A stretch of DNA of 64,000 bases from CAVZCK01 sp963798805 (GCA_963798805.1 CAWCVC010000017.1:248001-312000), one strand, 5' to 3'. Shown: positions 16,401 through 24,594, numbered from the stretch's first letter. Notes: generated by a model from the sequence alone, not told the origin. A program made the numbers and translations.

Positions 16401-17285
16401 CTACCGTCTCCGCTCCCGCCTGTCCTCGTGCTCGGGACACTCGGTCGGCTTGTGAAAGTCGATGCGGGTCAGCTTTCCACGCACGGAGAATGTGCCGTAA
16501 TCGATAACCAGATCCCGGCTCACCCCGTTCGCGAACAGCCGGAACGACAGCTCATAGGACGGCAGGCCGTCGTCCTGCGCCGGATTGGCGACCGGATCGT
16601 AGTAACCGATCGACACCGGCCAGGATTGCATGGCATTGAGCTTTTCGGCGTGGGCGAGCTTGAGGCTGCCCACCTTGTCGCCACGCTCCGGATTGCCGAT
16701 GAACGTCGTCGTTTCGTAGAGCTTGTCGCCCTTTTCCGACCCGTCATAGATGTCGGCCTGCAGCACCTGCTTGCCATGACGCGCCGCTTCCAAAATTGCA
16801 AGCGAGTGCTGAGTCGGGAACAGCGCCGCGTCGTCGAATTTCAGGCGGTGCCGCTCCGGCTTGTCGATCGTCACCTCAATCGCGTCCTTCTTGTCCCGCG
16901 CCGCCAGCCCCGCAACATGCTCGCTCAGCTTCTGGTCGATATATTGCGAGCTGTTGAAGCGGAATTTCTTGCCATCGGCATTTTCCCAGGTCGAGGAGCG
17001 CAGGTCGGTGACGGTCGAATTGCCTTCCCGGTCGACGACCTCGGTGACCAGCCGCGATTTCAGCGTATAGCCGGCGCAGGGCGAGCCCTGGAAGTCGAAG
17101 ACAAGGCGGCCTTTGATGTCGGACACGTTCGAGCTTGCGAGCGCATTGCGCAGCGTCATGTCGTAGATCGCGCGATGCGGCGCGAGGTCGATCGCCGGAG
17201 CCTGCGGCATGGCCCCGGCGGCGCAAGCGGGGACAGTGGAGAGGACGAGCAGGAAGATGGGAGTCAGGTCAGCCTTTTTGATCAT
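16401..17285 (-). CDS. eipB: EipB-like periplasmic cell-envelope protein (DUF1849)
   Basis: About 294 residues. Start placed at Met 17285 because a signal peptide follows directly (MIKKADLTPIFLLVLSTVPACAAGA). The mature part has the DUF1849 pattern LAPHRAIYDMTL, GRLVFDFQGSPCAGYT and VTDLRSSTWE. Two cysteines, one in GSPCAGYT and one in PTECPEHE near the C-terminus, match the conserved disulphide of EipB, a beta-spiral periplasmic protein needed for envelope integrity in Brucella. Function here is inferred from that family. Confidence 0.88.
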   Translation of the reverse strand: MIKKADLTPIFLLVLSTVPACAAGAMPQAPAIDLAPHRAIYDMTLRNALASSNVSDIKGRLVFDFQGSPCAGYTLKSRLVTEVVDREGNSTVTDLRSSTWENADGKKFRFNSSQYIDQKLSEHVAGLAARDKKDAIEVTIDKPERHRLKFDDAALFPTQHSLAILEAARHGKQVLQADIYDGSEKGDKLYETTTFIGNPERGDKVGSLKLAHAEKLNAMQSWPVSIGYYDPVANPAQDDGLPSYELSFRLFANGVSRDLVIDYGTFSVRGKLTRIDFHKPTECPEHEDRRERRR

Positions 17286-17471
17286 TGTCACTCTTGATGG
17301 CGGGGCGTCGGAGGTCACACGGCGCGCTCGTTCGGTTCGGTTTAACAGACCGCATCGCAGCGGGATTGGCAACTGGCATTCTCATATGACGTAAACGCGC
17401 AAAGGGCCGTAAGAGCTTTGTTTTCGCCGAGGCGCCTGCTAAAAAAGCGCAAGCATCGAAAGGAGCAAGCC

Positions 17472-17933
17472 ATGTCCGATACCGTCGAAGCGCGTCTTGC
17501 CGATCTCGGCCTCACGCTTCCGGTTGCCCCCGCCCCCGCGGCGAATTACGCGCCCTATCTCGTGTCGGGCGGCCTTTTGTTCATTTCAGGGCAACTCTCC
17601 AGGTCCGCAGATGGCGGCATCAAAGGAAGGCTGGGCGCGGGGCTCAGCGTCGAGGACGGCAAGAAGGGCGCTGCGCTTGCCTGTCTCAACATTCTGGCCC
17701 AGGCCAAGGCCGCGCTCGGCTCGCTCGAGCGCATCGGCCAGGCGCTGAAGCTGACCGGTTTCGTCAATGCGGCGCCGGATTTCCCCGACCATCCGGTCGT
17801 CGTCAATGGCGCCTCGGACCTGCTCGCAGCGGTGCTCGGCGATAAGGGCCGACACACGCGCGTTGCAGTCGGAGTCGCCGGCCTGCCCTTCGGCTTCGCG
17901 GTCGAGATCGACGCGATTTTCGCGGTCGCCTGA
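17472..17933 (+). CDS. RidA family protein
   Basis: 153 residues starting at 17472 with AAGGAGCAAGCC upstream as ribosome binding site. YjgF/YER057c/UK114 fold: LVSGGLLFISGQLSR near the start, ACLNILAQAKAALGSLERI in the middle, and GRHTRVAVGVAGLPFGFAVEIDAI with the arginine that binds the carboxylate of enamine/imine intermediates. RidA proteins deaminate reactive enamines; this longer subgroup is less studied. First gene of an ancestral unit ridA, gdpd, DUF482, HIT gene. Confidence 0.93.
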   Translation: MSDTVEARLADLGLTLPVAPAPAANYAPYLVSGGLLFISGQLSRSADGGIKGRLGAGLSVEDGKKGAALACLNILAQAKAALGSLERIGQALKLTGFVNAAPDFPDHPVVVNGASDLLAAVLGDKGRHTRVAVGVAGLPFGFAVEIDAIFAVA

Positions 17934-17938
17934 GGCCC

Positions 17939-18715
17939 ATGCTCCCGATCCGGTCCGTCCCGCCGATCGCCCATCGCGGCCTGCATGATGAAAGGCGCGG
18001 CATCATCGAAAACACCGCGTCCGCGTTCCGCGCGGCGATCGCCGGCCGTTACGGGATCGAGACCGATATTCAGGCTGCCGCGGGCGGTGAGCCGGTTATC
18101 TTTCACGACGAGCGCCTCGACAGGCTGACGATGGCGGAGGGCCTCGTCTGCGCCTTCACGCCCGATGAGCTCGCGCGCATCCCGATGCGCGGCACGGACG
18201 ACCATATTCTCACTCTCGCTGAGTTTCTGGCGCTGGTGGACGGACGTGTACCGCTCTTCCTCGAAATCAAGAGCGCCGGCAGGGCCGACCGCAGGCTCGA
18301 GAAACGCGTAGCGGAAGAGCTTGCTCATTATCATGGCCCCATGGCGGTGATCTCCTTCGATCCCGGCAGCCTCGCGGCCTTGCGGCAATTCGCGCCAGCC
18401 ATTCCCCGCGGCCTTTCCGCCATGCGCTTCTGGCAGCCGAAATCGTCCTCGCTGTCGACGATCGAGCGCTTCCGCTTGACGCATATGCTGGACATCGGTG
18501 AGGCGAAACCCGATTTCCTGACCTACGAGGTGAACGATCTCGCCGTGATGGGCTCCGCGCTCAGACGCCGGTTCCCCGATCTGCCGATTGTCACCTGGAC
18601 GGTGAGGACCCGCGAGGAGCGCGACAAAGCGCGGCGGTTTGCGGATGGCATGATCTTTGAAGGGTTTCGGCCGTTATCTCACGCGATCATGAACGCTCGG
18701 GACAGCTCTTTCTAA
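17939..18715 (+). CDS. Glycerophosphodiester phosphodiesterase
   Basis: 258 residues with all GDPD hallmarks: AHRGLHDERRGIIEN (HRG and Glu), GIETDIQ, VIFHDERLDRLT, FLEIKS, ISFDPGSL, VTWTVRTREE. It hydrolyses glycerophosphodiesters to glycerol 3-phosphate and an alcohol. No signal peptide, so cytoplasmic. Only 5 bp separate it from the RidA gene. Its last base belongs to the IS5-family element: host TA plus element A make the TAA stop. The protein therefore appears intact despite the insertion. Confidence 0.93.
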   Translation: MLPIRSVPPIAHRGLHDERRGIIENTASAFRAAIAGRYGIETDIQAAAGGEPVIFHDERLDRLTMAEGLVCAFTPDELARIPMRGTDDHILTLAEFLALVDGRVPLFLEIKSAGRADRRLEKRVAEELAHYHGPMAVISFDPGSLAALRQFAPAIPRGLSAMRFWQPKSSSLSTIERFRLTHMLDIGEAKPDFLTYEVNDLAVMGSALRRRFPDLPIVTWTVRTREERDKARRFADGMIFEGFRPLSHAIMNARDSSF

Positions 18716-18728
18716 GGTCTGTTGAGAT

Positions 18729-19160
18729 TCATCGGGAGTTTATCAGGGCTGCTGCGAGGTGAATGATGGCGGAGAAGCTTGTGTCGGTTTTGTCGGCTCG
18801 CATGGCGATGCGCTTGAACTCCTTGAGTTTGCAGAAGAAATTTTCGATCAGATGACGCCATTTGTACATCTCTTTGTCGAGGGGAAGGGGAAATGTGCGG
18901 CGCGGATGTTGGGAGATGACGACCTTGGCGCCGCGTTCGTCGAGCTCGGCAATGATGGTGTCGCTGTCAAAGGCCTTGTCGGCGATCAGCGCGTCGAAGC
19001 AGACGCCGTCGATGAGCGGCGGCACGCCGACGGTATCGAAACGATGGCCGGGCAGGAGCACGAAGCGCACGAGATTGCCGAGCGCGTCGGTGAGAGCGAG
19101 GATCTTGGTGGTCATACCGCCCTTGGAGCGGCCTATGGCCTGGCTCTGAGTCCCCCTTTT
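18729..19160 (-). CDS. IS5-family transposase, C-terminal part (orfB)
   Basis: Second reading frame of a DDE transposase, given from the presumed frameshift point. It contains SKGGMTTKILALTDALGN, then IADKAFDSD (second catalytic Asp) and WRHLIENFFCKLKEFKR with the catalytic Glu and the conserved Arg/Lys spacing. The stop codon lies inside the left inverted repeat. orfB is in the -1 frame relative to orfA, and the two meet at GCAAAAGGGGG (minus strand, 19162-19152), a likely slippage site producing the fused transposase. Both parts look intact, so the enzyme itself could still be made. Confidence 0.85.
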   Translation of the reverse strand, partial: KRGTQSQAIGRSKGGMTTKILALTDALGNLVRFVLLPGHRFDTVGVPPLIDGVCFDALIADKAFDSDTIIAELDERGAKVVISQHPRRTFPLPLDKEMYKWRHLIENFFCKLKEFKRIAMRADKTDTSFSAIIHLAAALINSR

Positions 19161-19480
19161 GCGCCCTGGCCGTGGCGATGGACCTTGACGATTGTTGCAT
19201 CGACCATGGCGTACTCCATGTCTGGCTCGTCCGAACAGGCTTCGAAAAGCCGAATGAAAACATCGGCTTTGACCCAGTCGCGATATCGCTTGAAGACTGT
19301 GTTCCAGTTGCCGAAGAAAGTGGGCAGGTCGCGCCACGGGCTGCCCGTGCGCACGATCCACAGCACCGCTTCCACAAACAGACGGTTGTCCGTGCCGCTT
19401 CGTCCCGGGTCCGTTGGCTTGCCCAGGCAATGCGGCCCCATCTTCGCCCACTGGGCGTCAGTCAGTACGAATCGTTCCAT
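19133..19480 (-). CDS. IS5-family transposase, N-terminal part (orfA)
   Basis: 115 residues: MERFVLTDAQWAKM, LFVEAVLWIVRTGSPWRDLP, NTVFKRYRDWVKADVF, and the first catalytic Asp in MVDATIVKVHRHGQGAKGG. It ends soon after the slippery run, where ribosomes shifting -1 continue into orfB. The promoter-proximal part of the IS (between this start codon and its inverted repeat) is broken by the IS91-like insertion at about 19500, which separates the gene from its own end sequence. Confidence 0.85.
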   Translation of the reverse strand: MERFVLTDAQWAKMGPHCLGKPTDPGRSGTDNRLFVEAVLWIVRTGSPWRDLPTFFGNWNTVFKRYRDWVKADVFIRLFEACSDEPDMEYAMVDATIVKVHRHGQGAKGGLRARP

Positions 19481-19835
19481 CCAAAGCTTGAATCACAATC
19501 ATGCCCGGAGTGGAATCTGGAGGTTTCTGCGAGGTCGCGTGGGATGCGGGTTCGGAGGGCGCCGGTCGATAGGCGACTCGTAGAAACCTGATTGAACTGG
19601 ACCGCGGGCAGCGGGCACGCCGGCTATGGGGATTGATGGCAGTACCGGCGAGGTTTGGGGGTGTTGGGCATTGCGGTGGCGATGAAGAGTTGGACGATGC
19701 GGGCGTCGCGCCAGGCTTTTGAGTAGCGGCAGGAGCGCGATGATGCCCACAATGGACGCCACGGCGCCGCTTTGGGCGCAGGCCGGCGATGCGGCGCGGT
19801 GACCGCCTCGGGCCGGGTGGTGCGTGCCCCTGCTC

Positions 19836-20286
19836 TCATGACGTATCGAGCCTCGGCCATCGGCGGCGGCGCGGGCCCGGCAGGACTTCGATGATCGTCA
19901 TAGTGCCGCCGCAGCAGGGGCACGGTACACTGAGCTTGCCCGGCTCCTCTGTGGTCGACGTGTCGTCGACTGCCTTGGCGGTCGACGGTGGTGAAACAGC
20001 GAGCAAGCTGCGGATGGCGGCTAATTAGCTTCGCCCGGCGATGGCCGTTGGCGAGGAAACCGTAGTGGCGGATGCGCTGGAAGCCGTCTGGGAACACGTG
20101 CAATAGGAAGCGGCGCAGAAACTCGTGCGCATCGAGACGCATGATCTTCTGCGCTCTGCCGCGGGCGTAGTCGCGCCATGTGAAAGCGACGTGACTGTCG
20201 TTGAGGGCGACGAGGCGACGATTCGAGATGGCGATGCGGTGGGTGTAGCGGGAGAGATAGGCGAGCACCTGTTCGGGACCTGCGAA
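19836..20286 (-). pseudogene. IS91-family transposase, severed C-terminal half
   Basis: Continuation of the gene that starts at 23586. It begins FAGPEQVLAYLSRYTHRIAISNRR, holding the catalytic Tyr region, then FTWRDYARG and HVFPDGFQRIRHYGFLANG. Near 20035 the frame changes: the expected tail (IRSLLAVSPP, then the zinc-finger CPCCGGTMTIIEVLPG) is read in a different frame and stops at 19836-19838, so there is a frameshift as well as the insertion. No start codon; this half cannot be made as part of a full transposase. Confidence 0.8.
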
Positions 20287-20369
20287 CGAAGACTCAGCAT
20301 ACTGCCCATCATCATGGGGCCTGGGTCGAGGTTTGTTATCCCTACCATCCGCTGTACGGGCAAAAAGGC

Positions 20370-20744
20370 GTGGTCCTGCGGGAGGAGAATACAAAAGGGG
20401 AATGCCATCTTCGTTTGAGCACGGAAGCAGGCGAAGAACGGTTGATTCCCCGGTGGATGTTCGACCCGGACGCCTTTCAGGCGTCTCCCGTCCAGCTTCC
20501 ACTGATCGGCCTTGAAGCCCTGCACCATCTCCTTCGTATTTTCTCTTCTTCGCCTCTCCGTCCATCAGGGAGCTGGCAGGAAGGAAAACATGATGACGCA
20601 GTTACTGCTGTTTCCGCCACCATCGAGCCCCAGCGCACCGCTTCCCGGCACGGTGCGCAGCGAAGCGAAAAACCTTTTGGCGAGCCTGCTGATTGCGGTG
20701 GCTGGGGCCAAGAAGCCGCAACCGCGGGAGAGAGACGGCCATGA
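20370..20744 (+). CDS. DUF5372-like protein of the recombinase cassette, start uncertain
   Basis: The frame encodes YPYHPLYGQKGVVLR followed by EERLIPRWMFDPDAF and LPLIGLEALHHLLRI. The opening 'PFHPLxGQ'-like segment and the following 'L..P.WM' resemble small DUF5372 proteins found upstream of serine recombinases; this is from memory of the family. Recognisable sequence starts at about 20337, upstream of the first usable start codon (GTG 20370), and no ATG is in frame, so the 5' end may be damaged or the start unusual. The C-terminal 60 residues overlap the next gene and may be non-native. Confidence 0.4.
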   Translation: MVLREENTKGECHLRLSTEAGEERLIPRWMFDPDAFQASPVQLPLIGLEALHHLLRIFSSSPLRPSGSWQEGKHDDAVTAVSATIEPQRTASRHGAQRSEKPFGEPADCGGWGQEAATAGERRP

Positions 20745-20748
20745 GTAA
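20590..20748 (+). CDS. Small protein of the recombinase cassette
   Basis: 52 codons from ATG 20590 (or the next ATG at 20593), with AAGGA at 20581-20585 as ribosome binding site. Sequence starts MMTQLLLFPPPSSPSAPL and ends KKPQPRERDGHE; the middle EAKNLLASLLIAVAG could be an amphipathic helix. It overlaps the recombinase start by 8 bp. Unknown function; its position suggests translational coupling or a role in recombinase control. Confidence 0.55.
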   Translation: MMTQLLLFPPPSSPSAPLPGTVRSEAKNLLASLLIAVAGAKKPQPRERDGHE

Positions 20749-22819
20749 GATCCAAAAGGGCCACTTGGATAGGGCTGCCTACGTTTACGTTCGCCAATCG
20801 ACCCCGGGACAAGTTGAGCACAACCTCGAAAGCCAGCGGCGGCAGTATGGCTTGGTGGAACGCGCCAAGGAACTAGGGTGGCAGGATGTACGCGTCATCG
20901 ACGAGGATCTCGGGCGGTCAGGCAGCGGGCGTGTTGAGCGCCGGGGATTCGAGACGCTTCTTTCCGAGGTTTGCCAGGGGAAAGCCGGCGCCGTCTTCGC
21001 CATCGAGGCATCTCGGCTTGCCCGCAACGGCCATGACTGGCACAAGCTTTTGGAGTTTTGCCAGATCGTCGATACGCTGATCGTCGATCACGATGGCATT
21101 TACGATCCGAAGCACCCAAACGACAGGCTGATTCTGGGGCTGAAAGGGACGATGAGCGAGGTTGAGCTGTCGATGTTCCGGCAGCGCTCGCAAGAGGCGA
21201 TCCGGCAAAAGGCGAGCCGCGGCGAGTACTTTACGCGCGTAGCCGAGGGCTACCTTCTTCGCGAGGGGGGCCGGCTGGAAAGAGACCCAGATGAACGCGT
21301 TCAGCGCGCAATCGGGCTGGTTTTCGAGAAATTTCGTGAGCTTGGCAGTGCCCGGCAAATCCAGCTTTGGTTCCGGCAGGAAGAGATCAAGCTGCCCAAA
21401 CGCATAGGCAAGGCGGCCCTCAGCTTTGTCCCGGCAACGCCGCAGCTGGTAACGCACATCTTGAAGGACCCGGTTTACGCAGGCGCCTACGCTTTTGGCC
21501 GGACCTCCCGGCAGGTCATCCTGGACAAGGGCCGCAAACGCGTGTTGAAACGGCGGCATGCCCGTCCTGAAGATTGGGATGTTCTGCTTCAAAGGCATCA
21601 TGAGGCGTTCATATCCTGGGCGGAATATCTGAAGAACCAAGAAATGCTGATTCACAACCGCAATCAACTGGGCCAGACAGTGCACGGTGCGGCGCGGGCT
21701 GGAAAGGGGCTTCTGGCTGGCCTGCTGCGCTGTGGCCGTTGCGGGAAAAAAATGCGGGTTAACTATGGCGGGCGTTCGGGTCGCAAAGTCGCTGTGGTCT
21801 ATTATCAATGTGCGGCTTCACCAGGCCAGCCTGAAGGGAAGCAGCTCTGCAGCCTATGCGGCGGTTTCCAGGTTGACCGGGCGATTGCGGACGCAGTTTT
21901 GGAAGCGCTGGGAGCAGTCCGGATGGAGGCACTGGCTCAGGCAGCCGGTCAGCTCTCCGATACGCGGGCGCAAAAGCGGCGCCAGCTTGAGTTGGAGCTT
22001 GAACGCGCCCGTTTTGAAGCTGGCCGCTGCCAGCGTCAGTACAATGCGGCGGAGCCAGAGAACCGTCTCGTGGCAAGAACCCTGGAACGGCGCTGGAATG
22101 AAGCGCTGGAGCACACCGCTACGCTGGAGCAACAGCTGTCACAGCTCGATCCATCGCCTTCCACCCTTTCCCCGCAGGAAATCGGCGATCTGCATAAGCT
22201 TGCCTCGGACTTGCCCGCACTGTGGCACGATGAAGCCGCGCCCTTCGACCTGAAGAAGCGGATCGTGCGCGCGGTTATCAAAGAGATCGTTGTCTATGTC
22301 GAACCGGCGGTACTTCGCGTCCTGGTTCACTGGCACGGCGGACAGCATACCGAACTCAATCTTCGCAAGCGCAAAGTGGGCGAGCATCGCTGGAAGACCA
22401 CAGAGAGCACGCTGGCGCTCATCGAACAGCTGGCACGATTGATGTCCGACCGGCAAATAGCAGCTCAGTTGAACCGGATGGGAATAAAATCGGCGAAGGG
22501 GAACGGCTGGACACGAAGCCGTGTCGGGGTTTTCCGCAAGGACAATGCGATTGCGAATTACAGCCCGGGCGAACGGCAGGCGCGCGCCGAACTCACAATC
22601 GAGGAAGTGGCAAGCCGGCTCGTAGTGAGTTACTCAACCGTACAGCGCCTGATCAAACAGCATCACCTTCCTGCTCACCAGGTCTGTCCCGGTGCACCGT
22701 GGATCATCCGCGCGGAAGATGCCGACGCTTTCCGCCGCAGCGCCCGCAGCCGGCGCCTCAAAGCACCGTCACCGCATGCGCCAGATCAGCAGGCCATTGA
22801 TTTTGCAATGAATATGTGA
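20741..22819 (+). CDS. Large serine recombinase
   Basis: 692 residues. N-terminal resolvase/invertase catalytic domain with nucleophile Ser20 (YVYVRQSTPGQ) and conserved Arg in DLGRSGSG and ASRLARNGHDW; a recombinase domain (about 170-290, RIGKAALSFVPATPQLV); a zinc ribbon with CGRCGKKM and CSLCGG around 330-375; a coiled coil (about 395-470); and a C-terminal excisionase-like HTH (LTIEEVASRLVVSYSTVQRL). Such enzymes integrate or excise DNA between short att sites. Start ATG 20741 has GGGAGAGAG upstream. Apparently intact. Confidence 0.9.
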   Translation: MSKIQKGHLDRAAYVYVRQSTPGQVEHNLESQRRQYGLVERAKELGWQDVRVIDEDLGRSGSGRVERRGFETLLSEVCQGKAGAVFAIEASRLARNGHDWHKLLEFCQIVDTLIVDHDGIYDPKHPNDRLILGLKGTMSEVELSMFRQRSQEAIRQKASRGEYFTRVAEGYLLREGGRLERDPDERVQRAIGLVFEKFRELGSARQIQLWFRQEEIKLPKRIGKAALSFVPATPQLVTHILKDPVYAGAYAFGRTSRQVILDKGRKRVLKRRHARPEDWDVLLQRHHEAFISWAEYLKNQEMLIHNRNQLGQTVHGAARAGKGLLAGLLRCGRCGKKMRVNYGGRSGRKVAVVYYQCAASPGQPEGKQLCSLCGGFQVDRAIADAVLEALGAVRMEALAQAAGQLSDTRAQKRRQLELELERARFEAGRCQRQYNAAEPENRLVARTLERRWNEALEHTATLEQQLSQLDPSPSTLSPQEIGDLHKLASDLPALWHDEAAPFDLKKRIVRAVIKEIVVYVEPAVLRVLVHWHGGQHTELNLRKRKVGEHRWKTTESTLALIEQLARLMSDRQIAAQLNRMGIKSAKGNGWTRSRVGVFRKDNAIANYSPGERQARAELTIEEVASRLVVSYSTVQRLIKQHHLPAHQVCPGAPWIIRAEDADAFRRSARSRRLKAPSPHAPDQQAIDFAMNM

Positions 22820-22827
22820 GGTGTGCA

Positions 22828-23586
22828 TTATGAAGAACCCGCGAAGGGGCGTTTGACGTAGACGATCCATTCGGTCCGACGCAGCGGGGCGATGTGCGTA
22901 CCGAAAGCCGTCGTGTCGGCGAGGGGTGCGAGTTCGTTGAAGAATCGCAGCTTGCCGGCGCGATGGGCAGCCTGGAGCTTGTCCAGGAACAGGCGCCGGT
23001 AGAGGCGCGAGAGTACGCGCACGGGCAGGAAGAAGCCGGGCCGGCAGGCGATCCACGTCTTGCCGTCTGGCGCGAGGCCGCCACCGGGCACGATGCAATG
23101 GACGTGCGGATGGTGCGTCAGCGTCTGGCCCCAGCTGTGCAGCACCATCGTGGCGCCAATCTCGCCGCCGAGGTGCCTCGGATCAGCGGCGATCGTCTTC
23201 AGCGTCTCGGCGGCAACCTCGAACAGCAACGCATAGATGATCGCCTTGTTCTGGAACGCAATTGCGGCGACCGGCGCCGGCAGCGTGAAGACGACGTGGA
23301 AATACGCGACCGGCAGCAGGTCGGCGGCACGCGCTTCGAGCCACTCGCGCGCCGCGCCGGCCTGACACTTCGGGCAATGCCGGTTGCGGCAGGAGTTGTA
23401 GGAAATTGCGGTGTGACCGCAGTCGCCGCAACGGGCGACATGACCGCCGAGGACGGCCGTCCGGCACGCCTCGATCGCTCCCATCACGCGAAGTGCGGAT
23501 CGGTCGAGGTGGCCGACATTGCGGGCGCGAAAGCTGTCGCCGTGGCGGCAGAGCACGTCCGCCACCTCCAGCATCGGGCGCGACAC
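22828..23586 (-). pseudogene. IS91-family transposase, N-terminal half
   Basis: GTG start at 23586. Contains the zinc-binding N-terminus (CGDCGHTAISYNSCRNRHCPKC), YFHVVFTLPAPVAAIAFQNK and the HUH metal-binding motif in LTHHPHVHCIVPGGG, followed by RPGFFLPVRVLSRLYRRLFL. Homology stops at VKRPFAG (about 22840), after which two foreign codons and a stop follow. The catalytic Tyr half lies 2.5 kb away at 19836-20286. The enzyme (rolling-circle type) should be dead. Confidence 0.85.
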
Positions 23587-23596
23587 GGGCGGCGCG

Positions 23597-24460
23597 TTAA
23601 GGCGCGGGCGAACTCTTCAGCTCGAGCCGATCGAGCGGACTCCTCGTCGCTGCGATCAGACGCGTGGAGACCTTCGTGTAGCGCGCCGTCGTCGAGAGCT
23701 GCGCGTGGCCGAGCAATGCCTGGATGACGCGGATATCGGTGCCCTGCTCCAGAAGATGCGTGGCGAAGCAGTGGCGCAACGTCTTCACGGTGACGGGCTT
23801 GCCGATCCGGGCGACGAGCGCTGCGCGCATGCAGGCTTTGTTGAGCCTCGTCGCGTCAATCGGGCCCTGGCCGTCCGGCCGCGTGAACAGCCACCGGCGC
23901 GGACGGACGATCTTCCAGTATGTCCGCAGCGTCGCGAGAAGCGCCACCGACAACATGACGTACCGGTCCTTACAGCCCTTGCCCTGCTCGACACGGATCA
24001 GGCCACGCGCGCTCTCGATATGCTCGATCTGGAGCGAGAGAACCTCGGCCGTGCGTAACCCGGTGGCATAGACCGTGGCAAGCGCCGTTCGGCAGACGAG
24101 GTCATCGACTGCCTCGATCAAGCGCGCCACCTCGGCCGCCGAAAGCACTACCGGCAGCGTCTTCGGCCTCCTGGCATAGGGGATGCGCTCGGGCAGATCC
24201 TTGCGGCCGAGCGTGATGCCGTAGAGAAACCGCAACGCCGAAACGGTCTGGTTGAGGGAGGCCCAGGCGATGGCGTTCTCGACCAGATGAACCTGATAGG
24301 ACCGCACGTCCTCGACGCCGAGGTGCTCCGGCGAACGGCGATAGTATCGGCTGAACTTCTTGACCGCGGTGATGTAAGAGGCTTGGGTCGTGGGCGACAA
24401 ATTGCGGACCGTCATGTCCTCGGTCATGCGTCGGCGCAGGTACGTGATACGCTCACTCAT
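23597..24460 (-). CDS. Tyrosine recombinase of the IS91-like element
   Basis: 287 residues from ATG 24460, with AGGAGCACCCT upstream on the minus strand. N-terminal SAM-like core-binding domain (MTVRNLSPTTQASYITAVKKF) and catalytic domain with Arg in YATGLRTAEVLSL, TLRHCFATHL (Arg present), LLGHAQLSTTARY (His and nucleophile Tyr). The residue that is usually His in the HXXR box reads Lys (VKTLRH). It is 10 bp upstream of the IS91 transposase gene, same strand. Looks intact. Confidence 0.87.
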   Translation of the reverse strand: MSERITYLRRRMTEDMTVRNLSPTTQASYITAVKKFSRYYRRSPEHLGVEDVRSYQVHLVENAIAWASLNQTVSALRFLYGITLGRKDLPERIPYARRPKTLPVVLSAAEVARLIEAVDDLVCRTALATVYATGLRTAEVLSLQIEHIESARGLIRVEQGKGCKDRYVMLSVALLATLRTYWKIVRPRRWLFTRPDGQGPIDATRLNKACMRAALVARIGKPVTVKTLRHCFATHLLEQGTDIRVIQALLGHAQLSTTARYTKVSTRLIAATRSPLDRLELKSSPAP

Positions 24461-24594
24461 AGGGTGCTCCTGTCGGAAGGCGTTGGGCTTTGCAGCACCC
24501 ATTACCTTCGCAGACAGGACACCTCTCTCACCGAGAGCATCTTCCGCGGTAGCGGTTCAGTTCAATCTTGAATCTCAACAGGCCTTAAGCCGGC

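Larger units (their letters stand above)
20287..22836 (+). mobile_element. Large serine recombinase cassette, inserted in the IS91 transposase gene
   Basis: Boundaries are set by the break in the IS91 transposase: homology resumes on each side at a shared ACC(T/C)GCGAA (20278-20286 and 22837-22845). The cassette contains three overlapping plus-strand genes: a DUF5372-like gene, a 52-codon gene and a 692-residue serine recombinase. No clear terminal inverted repeat was found, which is expected if the recombinase itself moves the unit by site-specific strand exchange at a short core. Confidence 0.65.
19501..24562. mobile_element. IS91-like element with tyrosine recombinase, inserted in the IS5 element
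   Basis: Lies between two copies of CAATC (19496-19500 and 24563-24567); excising it joins the two parts of the IS5 end. It carries a minus-strand tyrosine recombinase gene and a minus-strand HUH/Y transposase gene, the pairing known for some IS91-family elements. IS91 members usually make no target duplication, so the CAATC pair may be coincidence or reflect an unusual mechanism. The element is itself interrupted by a 2.55-kb serine recombinase cassette, giving about 2.5 kb without it. The segments 19501-19835 and 24461-24562 hold no gene. Confidence 0.7.
18715..24585. mobile_element. IS5-family (IS427-like) element, interrupted by further insertions
   Basis: Terminal inverted repeats: AGGTCTGTTGAGATTCA at 18715-18731 and its complement at 24569-24585 (16 of 17 identical). 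Flanking target duplication TA (18713-18714 and 24586-24587). Without the inner insertion the element would be about 804 bp, normal for this group. Removing it joins TTCTA to AGCCGGCATG and gives an intact GDPD stop codon followed six bases later by the ATG of the DUF482 gene. The transposase genes lie on the minus strand. Confidence 0.85.

Noticed and set aside
22894..23727. 277-codon plus-strand frame in the mobile region
   Set aside because: Antisense to the IS91 transposase half and recombinase end.
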